Assembly: GCA_964406705.1 (NCBI GenBank)
Contig: CAYOSS010000035.1
Location: forward strand, 1-16,505
From: CAZRRV01 sp964406705
GTDB lineage: Bacteria; Bacillota; Clostridia; Oscillospirales; Acutalibacteraceae
Direction of reading: 5' to 3'
DNA length: 16,505 nt
The position numbers were made by a program, and so were the translations under genes. The notes beneath the pieces were generated by a model. It did no database searches. It had not been told where the DNA came from and saw nothing but the letters and a program-made list of their open reading frames with translations. Below, in pieces: positions 1-7,190 of the stretch (its first letter is position 1; the number at the start of each line of letters is the position of its first letter).

Positions 1-152
1 GAAGCCTTCGCTGTTTCGTCCACCGGACGCGCTCGGCTTCATTCCCGCGCAGCGGAACCCAGCCCCCGGACCCGTGCGAAGCCGGAGCGACCCCCCGGCG
101 CCGTGCGGACCCGAAAGCGAGCCGCCTGCGGGCACCCTCCCTCAAATTTTGC
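1..152. other. Intergenic left edge, no gene seen
   Basis: I see no coding region here with a start, a ribosome site and a recognisable product. The stretch is very GC-rich and repeats short words of the type CGGACCCG, CGGAACCC and CGGAGCGACCCC. These resemble the unit of the array at 3085-3302, so this may be an eroded array of the same style. The upstream gene lies outside the window. Confidence 0.4.
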
Positions 153-181
153 TTGCAAAACGGGAGCCGCTGTATTAAAAT
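153..181 (+). promoter_or_regulatory. Probable sigma-A promoter for the DUF3048 lipoprotein gene
   Basis: TTGCAA (153-158) is followed by a 17-nt gap and TAAAAT (176-181). It lies about 54 nt before the TTG start at 235, in an AT-richer patch of otherwise very GC-rich DNA. The -35 box departs from consensus, so this is moderate evidence only. Confidence 0.45.
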
Positions 182-234
182 AGTACTTCAGTGCCGCCGC
201 GCGCGGCAAAACGGTAGTTGGGGGAGTTTTCGCT

Positions 235-1299
235 TTGAAGAAGATATGCGCCGTCGTATTGTCCGTCTGCTTCGTGTTCCTCGCCTTGTGCGGGTGCGGC
301 GGGGGGAGCGGCGGCTACACGCAGGTGGGCTCCGCGCCTACCGGGTCCAAGTCGGCCGCCACCGTCCGCGACCCGCTCACGGGGGTCGGCAAGGTCAGCG
401 AGGAGAGGGCGAAGTCCCGCCCCGTCGCAGTGATGATCAACAACATCACCGTCGCCCAGAAGGCGCAGACTGGTCTCTGCGCCGCCGACATCGTCTACGA
501 AACCTACGTGGAGGGCGGCATTACGCGGCTTATGGCGGTGTACGGGGACATCTCGGAAGCGGGGCAAATCGGCACGGTGCGCTCCGGGAGGTACTCGTAT
601 ATCGACCTCGCGAACGGGCACGGCGCGCTTTACGTCCACGCGGGGATCGACGGCGCCTTCGCGCTGCCCTACGCCAACGAGGTGACTGATCATATCGACC
701 TGCTGCAGGGCGCGGCGCAGGAGGCGTCCTTCCGCGAGGAGAACGGCCTCGCCTACGAGCACCGGCTCTACACTTCGGGCGGCAAGTTAGCGAAAACCGC
801 CGCGTCGATGGGCAGGCGTATGACGCTTTCCTCCGTCCCGTCGCCCTGGCAGAAGTTCGCCCCGGAAAGCGACCCCATAGTCCCCGAGGGGCTGCTGCCG
901 GAGGGGACAAAGGTAAATTCGGTTACCATTCCTATGTCTACTAAGGAGTATACCAGCAAATTTGTATATAACGCCGAGACAGGCAAGTACGAACGCACCC
1001 ACGACGGCACCCCCTACACCGACTGCAAGACGGGCGAAACGGTCGCCTCGCGTAACCTGTTTATCCTCTTCACCACGGTGTCTATGTTGGACGACGAACA
1101 CGTCAAGCAGGCCCTGGAGGGCGGCTCGGGGTACTACATCTCGGCGGGCGGTGCGACGGAGCTTCGCTGGGAGAAGGGCGGCACGAACGACCCGCTAACG
1201 TTCTACGGCCTCGACGGGCAGCGTCTCACCGTCAACCCCGGTAACTCCTGGGTATTTATCGCGAGGGAGTCGGTGCGCGGCGCCGTGGTGTTCGGTTGA
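235..1299 (+). CDS. DUF3048 domain lipoprotein (YerB-like)
   Basis: This is a predicted surface lipoprotein of 354 aa. The N-terminus has two lysines, a hydrophobic stretch and a lipobox LCGC with the lipidated Cys at about residue 21, followed by a Gly/Ser linker. The DUF3048 N-terminal domain runs from about residue 62 to 195, with the hallmark strings PVAVMINN, DIVYETYVEGGITR, GTVRSGRYSY and YVHAGIDG. The C-terminal domain covers about 225-350 and ends with the family pattern of W-E-K before a Y-G-x-D-G and VNPGNSWVFI. The start is TTG at 235, chosen because GGGGGAG (220-226) sits 8 nt upstream and the signal peptide begins right there. The family is widespread in Firmicutes and its biochemical role is not established. 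The stop overlaps a possible TTG start for the downstream biotin ligase frame, suggesting one transcript. Confidence 0.9.
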   Translation: MKKICAVVLSVCFVFLALCGCGGGSGGYTQVGSAPTGSKSAATVRDPLTGVGKVSEERAKSRPVAVMINNITVAQKAQTGLCAADIVYETYVEGGITRLMAVYGDISEAGQIGTVRSGRYSYIDLANGHGALYVHAGIDGAFALPYANEVTDHIDLLQGAAQEASFREENGLAYEHRLYTSGGKLAKTAASMGRRMTLSSVPSPWQKFAPESDPIVPEGLLPEGTKVNSVTIPMSTKEYTSKFVYNAETGKYERTHDGTPYTDCKTGETVASRNLFILFTTVSMLDDEHVKQALEGGSGYYISAGGATELRWEKGGTNDPLTFYGLDGQRLTVNPGNSWVFIARESVRGAVVFG

Positions 1300-1331
1300 G
1301 CGGAGGCGTTCGCCCGCCCGCTCCGGGGGCC

Positions 1332-1426
1332 GTGTATTCCGGCGCCCGCCCCGGCAACCCAGCCTCGCCCTCCGGCACAGTCGCCGCCCCGCCGCCTATG
1401 TACTCCCGCGCGTGCCCCGGCAACCC
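1332..1426 (+). repeat. Imperfect 29-bp direct repeat at the birA start
   Basis: Positions 1332-1360 and 1398-1426 match at 24 of 29 bases, with the last 13 bases identical. The copies are 66 bp apart, so they stay in the same reading frame. Read as protein they give VYSGARPGNP and MYSRACPGNP. The second copy contains the ATG I favour as the birA start. Confidence 0.7.
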
Positions 1427-2138
1427 CTCCATATACCTGCTGCGAACCGCGTCCACAAACGCCGTGGCGAAAAAATTGGCGGCGGAGGGTTACCCCTCGG
1501 GGACGCTCGTCACCGCCGTGACGCAGACCGCCGGACGGGGCCGCCTGGGGAGGGATTTCTACTCGCCCCCCGGGGGGCTGTACTTCAGCCTGTTAGTACG
1601 CGATCTGCCGCCGAACGACGCGCCGCTTGTCACCTCGCTTACCGCGGCGGCGCTGGCGAGGGCGGTGGAAAGCGTCGCCCCGGTAACGGTGGGGATCAAG
1701 TGGGTCAACGACCTTGTGGTCGGCGGGCACAAACTCGCCGGAATCCTCTGCGAGCGGGTGAGTATCGGCGGAGGCAATCCGCCCGTCATAATTGGGGCGG
1801 GGCTCAATCTCGCCGACGCGGGGTTCCCCGCCGAGCTGCGCGGCACCGCGACCTCCCTTGAGGGCGAGTGCGGGGCGCGGGTGCCGCCCGGGGTGATGCT
1901 CGGCGCGGCCGCGCGGGAGATCTGGGAGGCACTCGGCGAGCTTCCCTCCCGCCGGTTTTTGGAAGAGTGCCGCTCGCGCTCGGTCACCCTCGGGAAAACC
2001 GTCACGGTGACGGTCCGCGGGGCGCGGCTCACCGGGCTGGCGGAGGGTTTGGACGACGAGGGCGCGCTTTTGGTCCGCGACGCCGCCGGCGTCCTGCACG
2101 CCGTATCCTCGGGCGAGGCTACGATTCACGGGGGGTAG
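1398..2138 (+). CDS. birA: Biotin--[acetyl-CoA-carboxylase] ligase, monofunctional BirA
   Basis: The enzyme activates biotin with ATP to biotinyl-AMP and transfers it to the lysine of biotin carboxyl carrier domains, in the cytoplasm. Visible motifs are STN near the N-terminus, the adenylate-binding GRGRLGR, KWVNDL, HKLAGIL and GAGLNL, followed by the small C-terminal domain at the end. There is no N-terminal helix-turn-helix, so this is the ligase-only form and not a repressor. The frame is open back to TTG 1296, which overlaps the preceding stop codon. I prefer ATG 1398 (246 aa) because residues between the two starts are Pro/Gly/Ala-rich, unlike the family, and contain an imperfect duplication of the 1398 region. 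Neither start has a good Shine-Dalgarno, so coupling from 1296 (280 aa) remains possible. It is likely co-transcribed with the upstream lipoprotein. Confidence 0.88.
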   Translation: MYSRACPGNPSIYLLRTASTNAVAKKLAAEGYPSGTLVTAVTQTAGRGRLGRDFYSPPGGLYFSLLVRDLPPNDAPLVTSLTAAALARAVESVAPVTVGIKWVNDLVVGGHKLAGILCERVSIGGGNPPVIIGAGLNLADAGFPAELRGTATSLEGECGARVPPGVMLGAAAREIWEALGELPSRRFLEECRSRSVTLGKTVTVTVRGARLTGLAEGLDDEGALLVRDAAGVLHAVSSGEATIHGG

Positions 2139-2140
2139 CG

Positions 2141-2342
2141 CGGCGGCGCCCAAAAGCACGAGGGCTGGCGCCACTCAAGGCACGCGGGCCGGCGGCGCTC
2201 AGAAACACGCGGGCGCGGCGGCCATCAAAAAACCGCACGGGCGGCGCGCCTCTCGGAGAACACGCGGGCGGCGCTGAGGCGTGTCCGCCGTACGGGGCAG
2301 TATTGCCCCGATCTCCCCCAACACGCGGGCGGCGCTCAAGGC
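2141..2342. repeat. Degenerate GC-rich interspersed repeat array downstream of birA
   Basis: A core close to CACGCGGGCGGCGCTCAAGG recurs at 2181-2202, 2206-2226, 2234-2252, 2261-2279 and 2322-2341, with a weaker copy at 2141-2160. Spacing is irregular, about 25-60 bp. I see no gene here: the open frames are Arg/Gly/Ala-rich and have no ribosome site. There is no T-tract hairpin and so no obvious birA terminator. Confidence 0.6.
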
Positions 2343-2391
2343 GGCCGGTCGGTCACGTTCGGCGGCTTCTTACGCGAAGACGGCTACGGAG

Positions 2392-2409
2392 AATTATCCC
2401 GGCATAATT
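2392..2409. promoter_or_regulatory. AT-rich palindrome upstream of the SIMPL pseudogene
   Basis: AATTAT (2392-2397) and ATAATT (2404-2409) form an exact inverted repeat around a CCCGGC centre. It lies 17 nt before the pseudogene ATG, within an otherwise GC-rich spacer. CATAAT inside it could act as a -10 element, but no matching -35 is visible. It may be an operator or chance. Confidence 0.3.
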
Positions 2410-2426
2410 AGAACAGAACGAGGAAA

Positions 2427-3079
2427 ATGGCGAGAACAATAACGGCAAAGGGCGCGGGAAAAGCGAAAACCGCTCCCGATCTTGCCGTGATCTCGATGGA
2501 TCTCGAAAGCGGGGAGCGCGATTACGGGAAGGCCCTCAAGCTCGCGGCGGGGAAAACCGAGGATCTCAACCTGTCGCTTGAGAAGGCGGGCTTCGGGAAG
2601 AAGGCTTGAGCTTCGACATCGGCACCGACCGCGGCCACGTCAGGGAGAAAGACGGGAATTTCGGCAAAGTGTTCCGCGGCCACGTCTGCCGGCAGAGGCT
2701 GAAGGCGGAGTTTGACTTCGACTCGAAAAGGCTGTCCGGGACGCTCGACACGCTGTCAAAATGTCTCGCCGAGCCCGAGTTTTCCGTAAGCTTTACGGCA
2801 AAGGGCCCGTCCGCCGTGAGAGGGGAACTGCCGGAATCCGCCGCCGCAAACGCCCGGGATAAGGCGGGGATCCTCCGCGAGGAGGCGGGGCGGAGTCGGG
2901 GGATTTGCTCGCAACCGATTACGGCCGGAGCGAGATCAGCTTTACCTCCCCCACGAGATATCCGCGGGAGATGCGGTACTTGGCGACGGATCCCAGCAAG
3001 AGAAGCGCTCCCGAAATCGAGCCGGACGGCATCGGCACGAGCGGCACCGCGACGTTTGTCCGGGAGATAAAGCAGCGGA
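2427..3079 (+). pseudogene. SIMPL (DUF541) domain protein, broken by two frameshifts
   Basis: Three overlapping frames together spell one SIMPL-domain protein of about 215 aa. Part one starts at ATG 2427 (ITAKGAGKAKTAPDLAVISM) and hits TGA at 2607-2609. Part two continues from about 2606 in another frame (SFDIGTDRG, then the K-A-E-F-D-F-D and FSVSFTAKG strings). Part three resumes in the third frame from about 2900 (GDLLATDYG, then ISFTSPTRYP and EIEPDGI) and ends with F-V-R-E-I near 3070. The expected stop is also missing, and the frame runs on into the downstream repeat array. The first break sits where the family normally has a few more residues (K-K-x-D-L-K-T), so a short deletion is likely. 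A close AGG precedes the start. The family role is poorly defined. Assembly error is the alternative to a real pseudogene. Confidence 0.75.
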
Positions 3080-3084
3080 GCCGC

Positions 3085-3302
3085 CACGGGGCGAAACCCG
3101 GCGCGGAGCGCCCCCTCACGGAGCGGAACTCTTTGCGGAGAGAACCCTTCACGGAGGTGAACTCTTCACGGAGCGAAACCCATCTTCGGAGCGAAACCCG
3201 GCGCGGGGCGGACTCGCTGCCGAGTGAATCCTTTTTGGGGCGGACCCGCTTCCGAGCGGATCCTTCGCGGAGAGAACCCGCTGCCGAGCGGACCCTTCGC
3301 GG
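3085..3302. repeat. About 13 copies of a degenerate ~17-bp tandem repeat
   Basis: Units close to CGGAGCGAACCCTTCG start at about 3119, 3136, 3152, 3169, 3187, 3204, 3221, 3239, 3253, 3268 and 3285, with eroded copies at the 5' side from 3085. Spacing is mainly 16-18 bp. The array begins right after the SIMPL pseudogene and ends just before the terminator at 3317. Because 17 is not a multiple of 3, the Arg/Glu-rich peptide read through it is not a conserved protein repeat. Confidence 0.7.
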
Positions 3303-3311
3303 ACCGCGCAC

Positions 3312-3349
3312 AAAAAGAGACCCGCCGGTCGGGGCGGGTCTCTCTTTTT
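3312..3349. terminator. Strong bidirectional intrinsic terminator
   Basis: GAGACCCGCC (3317-3326) and GGCGGGTCTC (3333-3342) form a perfect 10-bp stem with a 6-nt loop. TCTTTTT follows on the plus strand. AAAAA precedes it (3312-3316), giving a T-run on the minus strand. It separates the plus-strand SIMPL relic from the converging minus-strand ABC/DUF1854/DarA operon and could stop both. Confidence 0.92.
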
Positions 3350-3661
3350 ATGACACGGTGTTTATAACGGGTCTCGTAACGACCCCGCGTCCGTCACGCG
3401 ACAGATTATCATTTGGAGAAAAAGCGCGGACCGGCCCCCGATGCCGGGCATTTTCGCGGAAAGCAAACGGAATGTGCCGGTCAGGTACCGGTAAAGCCGT
3501 TGAGCCGGTCCCCGACAGTGTCGCCGAGCCGATGCCGCCCCGAACCGCAGAGCCCTTCAGCCGGTAACGTCGCCCGACGATGCCGCCCCGGGCCGTCCGC
3601 TCTTCGCCCGACGGTGCCGCCTGACAGTACCACCCTAACCGCCTTGTCTCGCCCGCCGCCC
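3350..3661. repeat. Intergenic region with a few degenerate repeats, no gene
   Basis: The 3' flank of the darA-like gene holds three related copies of a core near TCGCCCGACGATGCCGCCCCG, at 3521-3542, 3570-3590 and 3603-3621. Open frames through it lack ribosome sites and recognisable products. I see no terminator closer to the darA-like stop than the hairpin at 3317-3342. Confidence 0.45.
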
Positions 3662-3988
3662 TCAGATCTTCTCCATCCGATCGACGTCAAGGACGAAAAT
3701 CGTCGCGCCGCTCACGGTGACCTCCTCGGGAGGGCTGTAGTTGCGCAGCCCCCCGCCGAAAGAGGCCGTCGGGGCGACCGCCTGCCGCCGCGTCGTGCAC
3801 TGCTTCTTGATAATCCCGATGGCGCTGTCGACATCCTTGTCCTCCGCGCCGATGAGCAGCGTGGTGTTGCCCACCATCAGGAAGCCGCCCGTGGTGGAAA
3901 GCTTGGTCACGAAGAACCCCGCCTCGGTTAGGGACGCCGTGGCGATGGCGCTGTCGTCGTTGTTGACGATGGCGAGAATGAGTTTCAT
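3662..3988 (-). CDS. darA: Cyclic-di-AMP receptor, DarA/PstA family
   Basis: This is a 108-aa PII-like protein that in Firmicutes binds the second messenger cyclic di-AMP; downstream partners are largely unknown. It opens with KLILAIV, followed by D-D, T-E-A-G-F and the family nucleotide-binding strings TKLSTTGGFL and GNTTLLIG (residues about 29-47). The end has the family string GATIFVLDVDR. Length matches the family. The frame is open to 4039, but the start is the ATG at 3988: AAAGGAG lies 9 nt upstream (3998-4004) and the family's usual N-terminus begins exactly there. It is the last gene of a three-gene minus-strand run behind an ABC exporter and a DUF1854 protein, 63 nt after the latter. 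Confidence 0.9.
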   Translation of the reverse strand: MKLILAIVNNDDSAIATASLTEAGFFVTKLSTTGGFLMVGNTTLLIGAEDKDVDSAIGIIKKQCTTRRQAVAPTASFGGGLRNYSPPEEVTVSGATIFVLDVDRMEKI

Positions 3989-4051
3989 CTTGCGTTTCTC
4001 CTTTCGCGTAATACTTTTGCCCCATACGGAAGACGGCAAACTCAGCCGCGT

Positions 4052-4540
4052 TTACAGAAACGTCTCGATCAGCCGGCGGCTGCGCTTATCTATGCGGTGG
4101 ATGTCGGGGATCTCGTAGCGGTTATCGTTGTTGTCCCGGAACAGCACGCGGGTGTTGTACATAAGCTTCAGCCCGTGGAGAATGTTGCGGATCTCGATGG
4201 TGGCGGGGCCCTTGTCCGTCTCGGTCTCAATAACCAGCTGCCCGTACTTCTCCTTGCAGTCGATTATCCGGGTGACTTTGGGTATCAGGTAATACTGGTC
4301 GAGACAGCCCTCTATGAGCTTCCTGTCGGCCGGGGTGAGCGCGTCCAAGTCGCGGATTATAGCCCGCTCCACCCCCTCGCTATCGAGCAGGGTGATGTAC
4401 TTTCGCAGCCCAGTTATAGGGAACAGCCGGCGGGGCTCCAAGTTCTCGAAAACCCGTCCGTCGTAGAGCTCAACATCCACAAGGGTGATGTCCTTCGGGC
4501 TGAACCTCGCCGTGTTGCTGTCGATATACAGTCTCGCCAC
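4052..4540 (-). CDS. DUF1854 family protein, ABC exporter partner
   Basis: This 162-aa protein has no visible signal peptide or membrane segment and is probably cytoplasmic. I recognise the DUF1854 pattern: an early D-V-x-L-Y-D-G-R-V-F-x-x-L-E-P-R-R-L-F-P stretch, a central Y-I-T-L-L-D-S-E-G, and a late segment ending D-I-H-R-I-D-K-R-S-R-R. The start is GTG at 4540. GGAGGAT (4545-4551) lies 4 nt upstream, inside the last codons of the ABC gene, and only one base separates the ABC stop from this start, so translational coupling is likely. DUF1854 proteins commonly neighbour this kind of ABC exporter and in some proteobacteria occur near cyanophycin genes. No cyanophycin gene is visible here. 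Function is unknown. Confidence 0.87.
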   Translation of the reverse strand: MARLYIDSNTARFSPKDITLVDVELYDGRVFENLEPRRLFPITGLRKYITLLDSEGVERAIIRDLDALTPADRKLIEGCLDQYYLIPKVTRIIDCKEKYGQLVIETETDKGPATIEIRNILHGLKLMYNTRVLFRDNNDNRYEIPDIHRIDKRSRRLIETFL

Positions 4541-4541
4541 G

Positions 4542-6917
4542 TCAATCCTCCAGCCTTTCTTCCTCGCGCGTCTTGCGGACTTCCTCGGACATAGTCTGGA
4601 TTTGGATAAGCTTGTAATACTTGCCCTTCATCGCCAAAAGCTCCTCGGGCGAGCCCATTTCGAGGATCTCCCCCTTGTCCACCACGATTATCTTGTTAGC
4701 CTTGCGCAGCGTGGACAGCCGGTGGGCGATCATAAGGGTGGTGCGCCCGCGTATCAGCCGCTCTATGGACTCCTGTATGAGGCTCTCGGTCTCGGAATCG
4801 ACCGACGCCGTGGCCTCGTCGAAGAACAGCACGCTGGGGTTCTTCAGTACCGCCCTCGCGATGGAAAGCCGCTGGCGCTCCCCGCCGGAAAGCCCCGTCC
4901 CCCGCTCGCCGAGGACCGTGTCATACCCGTCCGGAAGGCGGGCGATAAACTCGTGCGCGTTCGCTATTTCCGCGGCGTGGATGACCTGCTCCACCTGCGG
5001 GTGCTCCGTGCCGTACGCGATGTTGTTGTACACCGAATCGTGGAACATCATAGGCTCCTGCTGGACGTAGCCTATCTGCGAGCGGTAGTACTGAAGGTCT
5101 ATGTCGCGGATATTCACCCCGTCGACCAAAATCTCGCCGTCGTAGTTGTCGTAGTATCGCATTAACAGGTTAATCAAAGTTGACTTGCCCGCGCCGGTCG
5201 TACCGACAATCCCCACTATGTCGCCGGGCTCTATGTCGATGTTGATGTTGGAGAGGGTCTTTTTGGAGCGGTCGAAGGAGAAGCTCACGTTGCGGAACTC
5301 GATTTTGCCCTTAAGCCGCTCCATATGCTGCCCCGCCGAGAAGTTGCTCTCCGGCTCGGCGTCTATGATATCGAGCACCCGCTCCACCGAGTTGAGCGCC
5401 TGCTGGTAGGAGTCGTTGAGATTGGCGAAGAAGTTCACGGGCCCGTAGAACATAGACGTGTAGGAGATGAAGGACACCAACAGACCGGCGGAGAAATGCC
5501 CCGTGCCGTTTATCACGAGGCTGCCGCCCACCCCCCATATAAGGAGCGAGCCGCAGGTGATGACGAAGTTCACTATGTTGGGGAACAGCGTGGTGATTTT
5601 AGACGCGCTGATGTCGGTCTTCAGCCACTCGTCGTTGTAGGACTCGAAATCCTTCTCGCTGTTCTTCTCGTTGGCGAACGCCTTTATCACGCGTATGCCG
5701 GGGATATTGTCCGTCAGCACGGAGGAGACGGCGGACCAGCGCCGCCAGATCCGCCGGTAAAACGGGTTGATCTTCTTGCCGAATATCCGGGAGCCCACCA
5801 CCACGAACGGCACCGGCACCAAGGAAAGCAGGGTCAGCCGCCAGTTGCGGGTGAACATAATTATCACAATGCCCACGAGCAGGAAAAACTGCACCACAAC
5901 CTCCTGCGTGATGCGGAGCATAAAGCTTTGAATTGTGGTCGTGTCCCCGCTGATGCGGTTAATCACCGAGCCGGTACTGGTGCGGTCGTAAAAGCTCATC
6001 GGCAGGTGCTGGGCCTTCTCGTAGACGTCGTTGCGCAGATCCGCCACTATCTTGTCCCCGCTGATCTTTAACAGATAGGAGCGTATCGCGCCGATCCCGT
6101 ACTGTATCAAGTACGTAGCGAGCAGGGCCCCCACGCAGATAAACAGCAGGTGGCTGTCGCGGTTGGGCAAAACGTCGTCCACCAACATCCCCGTCATATA
6201 AGGGGGCACGAGGGACGCCGCCGTGGTTATGGCCGCCAAGAACAGGCAGAAGAGCAGCGTCCACTTGTACGGCAGGACATATCGGGCTATCTTGCCTATG
6301 ACCTTCTTTTTTGACTGGCAGTTCATACACGGCGCCCCGGGACGGATGAGGTTCCTCCCGCAGCGCGGGCACACCTGGAACTGCTTTATGAAGGAGGCCT
6401 CCACCACGCGGAACTCCTCTTCGGGGTCCTTCCCCGCGGCTATATTCTGGATGAAGTTCGCCGCGGCGTCGTAGAGGGGGGCCACTTTATAGGAGAAGCG
6501 GATAAAGTTGGTCCGCTTTTTGGTGAGGTCAACCTTATCCCGGGGGCTGCTGTCCTCCGAGAGAATGAGCATAGCGTTGCCGTAGTACCTCTTGACGTAG
6601 GCCTTGTTGACCCCCTCGTACCCGCCGACGCGCAGGCCCCCCGGCGCGGAGTCGTCGAGGGCGTATATGTGGGCGTCCGTCACCGCCAAGATGGATTTCG
6701 CGTACCGGCTGGAGATATCGAGGTCGCCCGAAATCACGAAGTAGAGCCGCTCCGTCTCCGGGACGGTCTTCTCGAGGCGGGCCCTGTCCTCCTCGGAGAG
6801 CTTTTTGTTGGCGAGAAGCTTTTGGCCCCTGAAAGGCTCGTTTACGTAAACGGCGGAGTCGTCGGAGCTCCCCCGCTCCTCCCGCCGCTCGGAAACCTCG
6901 GTATTTTCGGCTTTCAT
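4542..6917 (-). CDS. ABC-type exporter (fused permease-ATPase) with N-terminal zinc-ribbon region
   Basis: A 791-aa half-transporter, expected to work as a homodimer in the membrane. Residues 1-180 form a non-membrane region unlike the usual exporter start, with a beta-rich 57-150 segment. A zinc-ribbon follows with Cys at 183, 186, 197 and 200. The six-helix type I exporter domain covers about 210-500. The ATPase domain (about 538-775) is intact: Walker A GTTGAGKST (572-580), Q-loop YVQQE (617-621), signature LSGGERQRL (676-684), Walker B VLFFDEA (696-702) and switch His732. The start is ATG 6917 with GGGAGGGG 6 nt upstream and a consensus promoter just before. It is the first gene of the operon with DUF1854 and a DarA-like receptor. 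Substrate is unknown; a multidrug or lipid exporter is the default family guess. Confidence 0.92.
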   Translation of the reverse strand: MKAENTEVSERREERGSSDDSAVYVNEPFRGQKLLANKKLSEEDRARLEKTVPETERLYFVISGDLDISSRYAKSILAVTDAHIYALDDSAPGGLRVGGYEGVNKAYVKRYYGNAMLILSEDSSPRDKVDLTKKRTNFIRFSYKVAPLYDAAANFIQNIAAGKDPEEEFRVVEASFIKQFQVCPRCGRNLIRPGAPCMNCQSKKKVIGKIARYVLPYKWTLLFCLFLAAITTAASLVPPYMTGMLVDDVLPNRDSHLLFICVGALLATYLIQYGIGAIRSYLLKISGDKIVADLRNDVYEKAQHLPMSFYDRTSTGSVINRISGDTTTIQSFMLRITQEVVVQFFLLVGIVIIMFTRNWRLTLLSLVPVPFVVVGSRIFGKKINPFYRRIWRRWSAVSSVLTDNIPGIRVIKAFANEKNSEKDFESYNDEWLKTDISASKITTLFPNIVNFVITCGSLLIWGVGGSLVINGTGHFSAGLLVSFISYTSMFYGPVNFFANLNDSYQQALNSVERVLDIIDAEPESNFSAGQHMERLKGKIEFRNVSFSFDRSKKTLSNINIDIEPGDIVGIVGTTGAGKSTLINLLMRYYDNYDGEILVDGVNIRDIDLQYYRSQIGYVQQEPMMFHDSVYNNIAYGTEHPQVEQVIHAAEIANAHEFIARLPDGYDTVLGERGTGLSGGERQRLSIARAVLKNPSVLFFDEATASVDSETESLIQESIERLIRGRTTLMIAHRLSTLRKANKIIVVDKGEILEMGSPEELLAMKGKYYKLIQIQTMSEEVRKTREEERLED

Positions 6918-6961
6918 AGAAAACCCCTCCCGCTGCCATTGAACGGTATCTTCGCGCCTAC

Positions 6962-6990
6962 AATATACTATTTTTCTCGGTTATTGTCAA
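6962..6990 (-). promoter_or_regulatory. Consensus sigma-A promoter of the ABC-DUF1854-darA operon
   Basis: On the minus strand TTGACA (6985-6990) is followed by an exact 17-nt gap and TATATT (6962-6967). It sits about 45 nt upstream of the ABC transporter ATG, in an AT-rich patch. It should be a strong vegetative promoter with a short leader. Confidence 0.88.
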
Positions 6991-7046
6991 TAGATAAAAT
7001 GAAGAAAATTGGGGGCGGATAAGGGCGGGCGGCGCCGAACGGCGGC

Positions 7047-7075
7047 TTGACTTATCACGGGTGGAGTGGTAGAAT
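7047..7075 (+). promoter_or_regulatory. Sigma-A promoter of the toxin-antitoxin pair
   Basis: TTGACT (7047-7052), a 17-nt gap and TAGAAT (7070-7075) form a near-consensus promoter. It points away from the divergent ABC-operon promoter at 6962-6990. Transcription would start near 7082, leaving about 110 nt of leader before the toxin. Confidence 0.8.
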
Positions 7076-7113
7076 ATAGGCGAAAATCAGAACGATTGAC
7101 TGTAGCGCTTACG

Positions 7114-7179
7114 ATGGTGGCGCAGAAAAGACAAGACGCAATAAAGAGTTTGTTAATGGATGAAGTGTCTACCAGTTAG
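7114..7179 (+). CDS. Possible 21-aa leader ORF before the toxin
   Basis: ATG 7114 opens 21 codons (MVAQKRQDAIKSLLMDEVST and a final Ser). The TAG at 7177-7179 overlaps the toxin's own Shine-Dalgarno AGGAGGG (7178-7184). I see no good ribosome site before this ATG and no known family. It could be a leader peptide coupling to the toxin, the eroded end of a former upstream antitoxin, or chance. Confidence 0.25.
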   Translation: MVAQKRQDAIKSLLMDEVSTS

Positions 7180-7190
7180 GAGGGTCTGTA

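Noticed and set aside
2905..3567. A 220-codon plus-strand frame
   Set aside because: Only its first part (to about 3075) is real SIMPL sequence. The remainder is the 17-bp array and the terminator read as protein.
3413..3931. A plus-strand 172-codon frame
   Set aside because: It is antisense to the darA-like gene and continues into repeat DNA, with no supporting motif or ribosome site.
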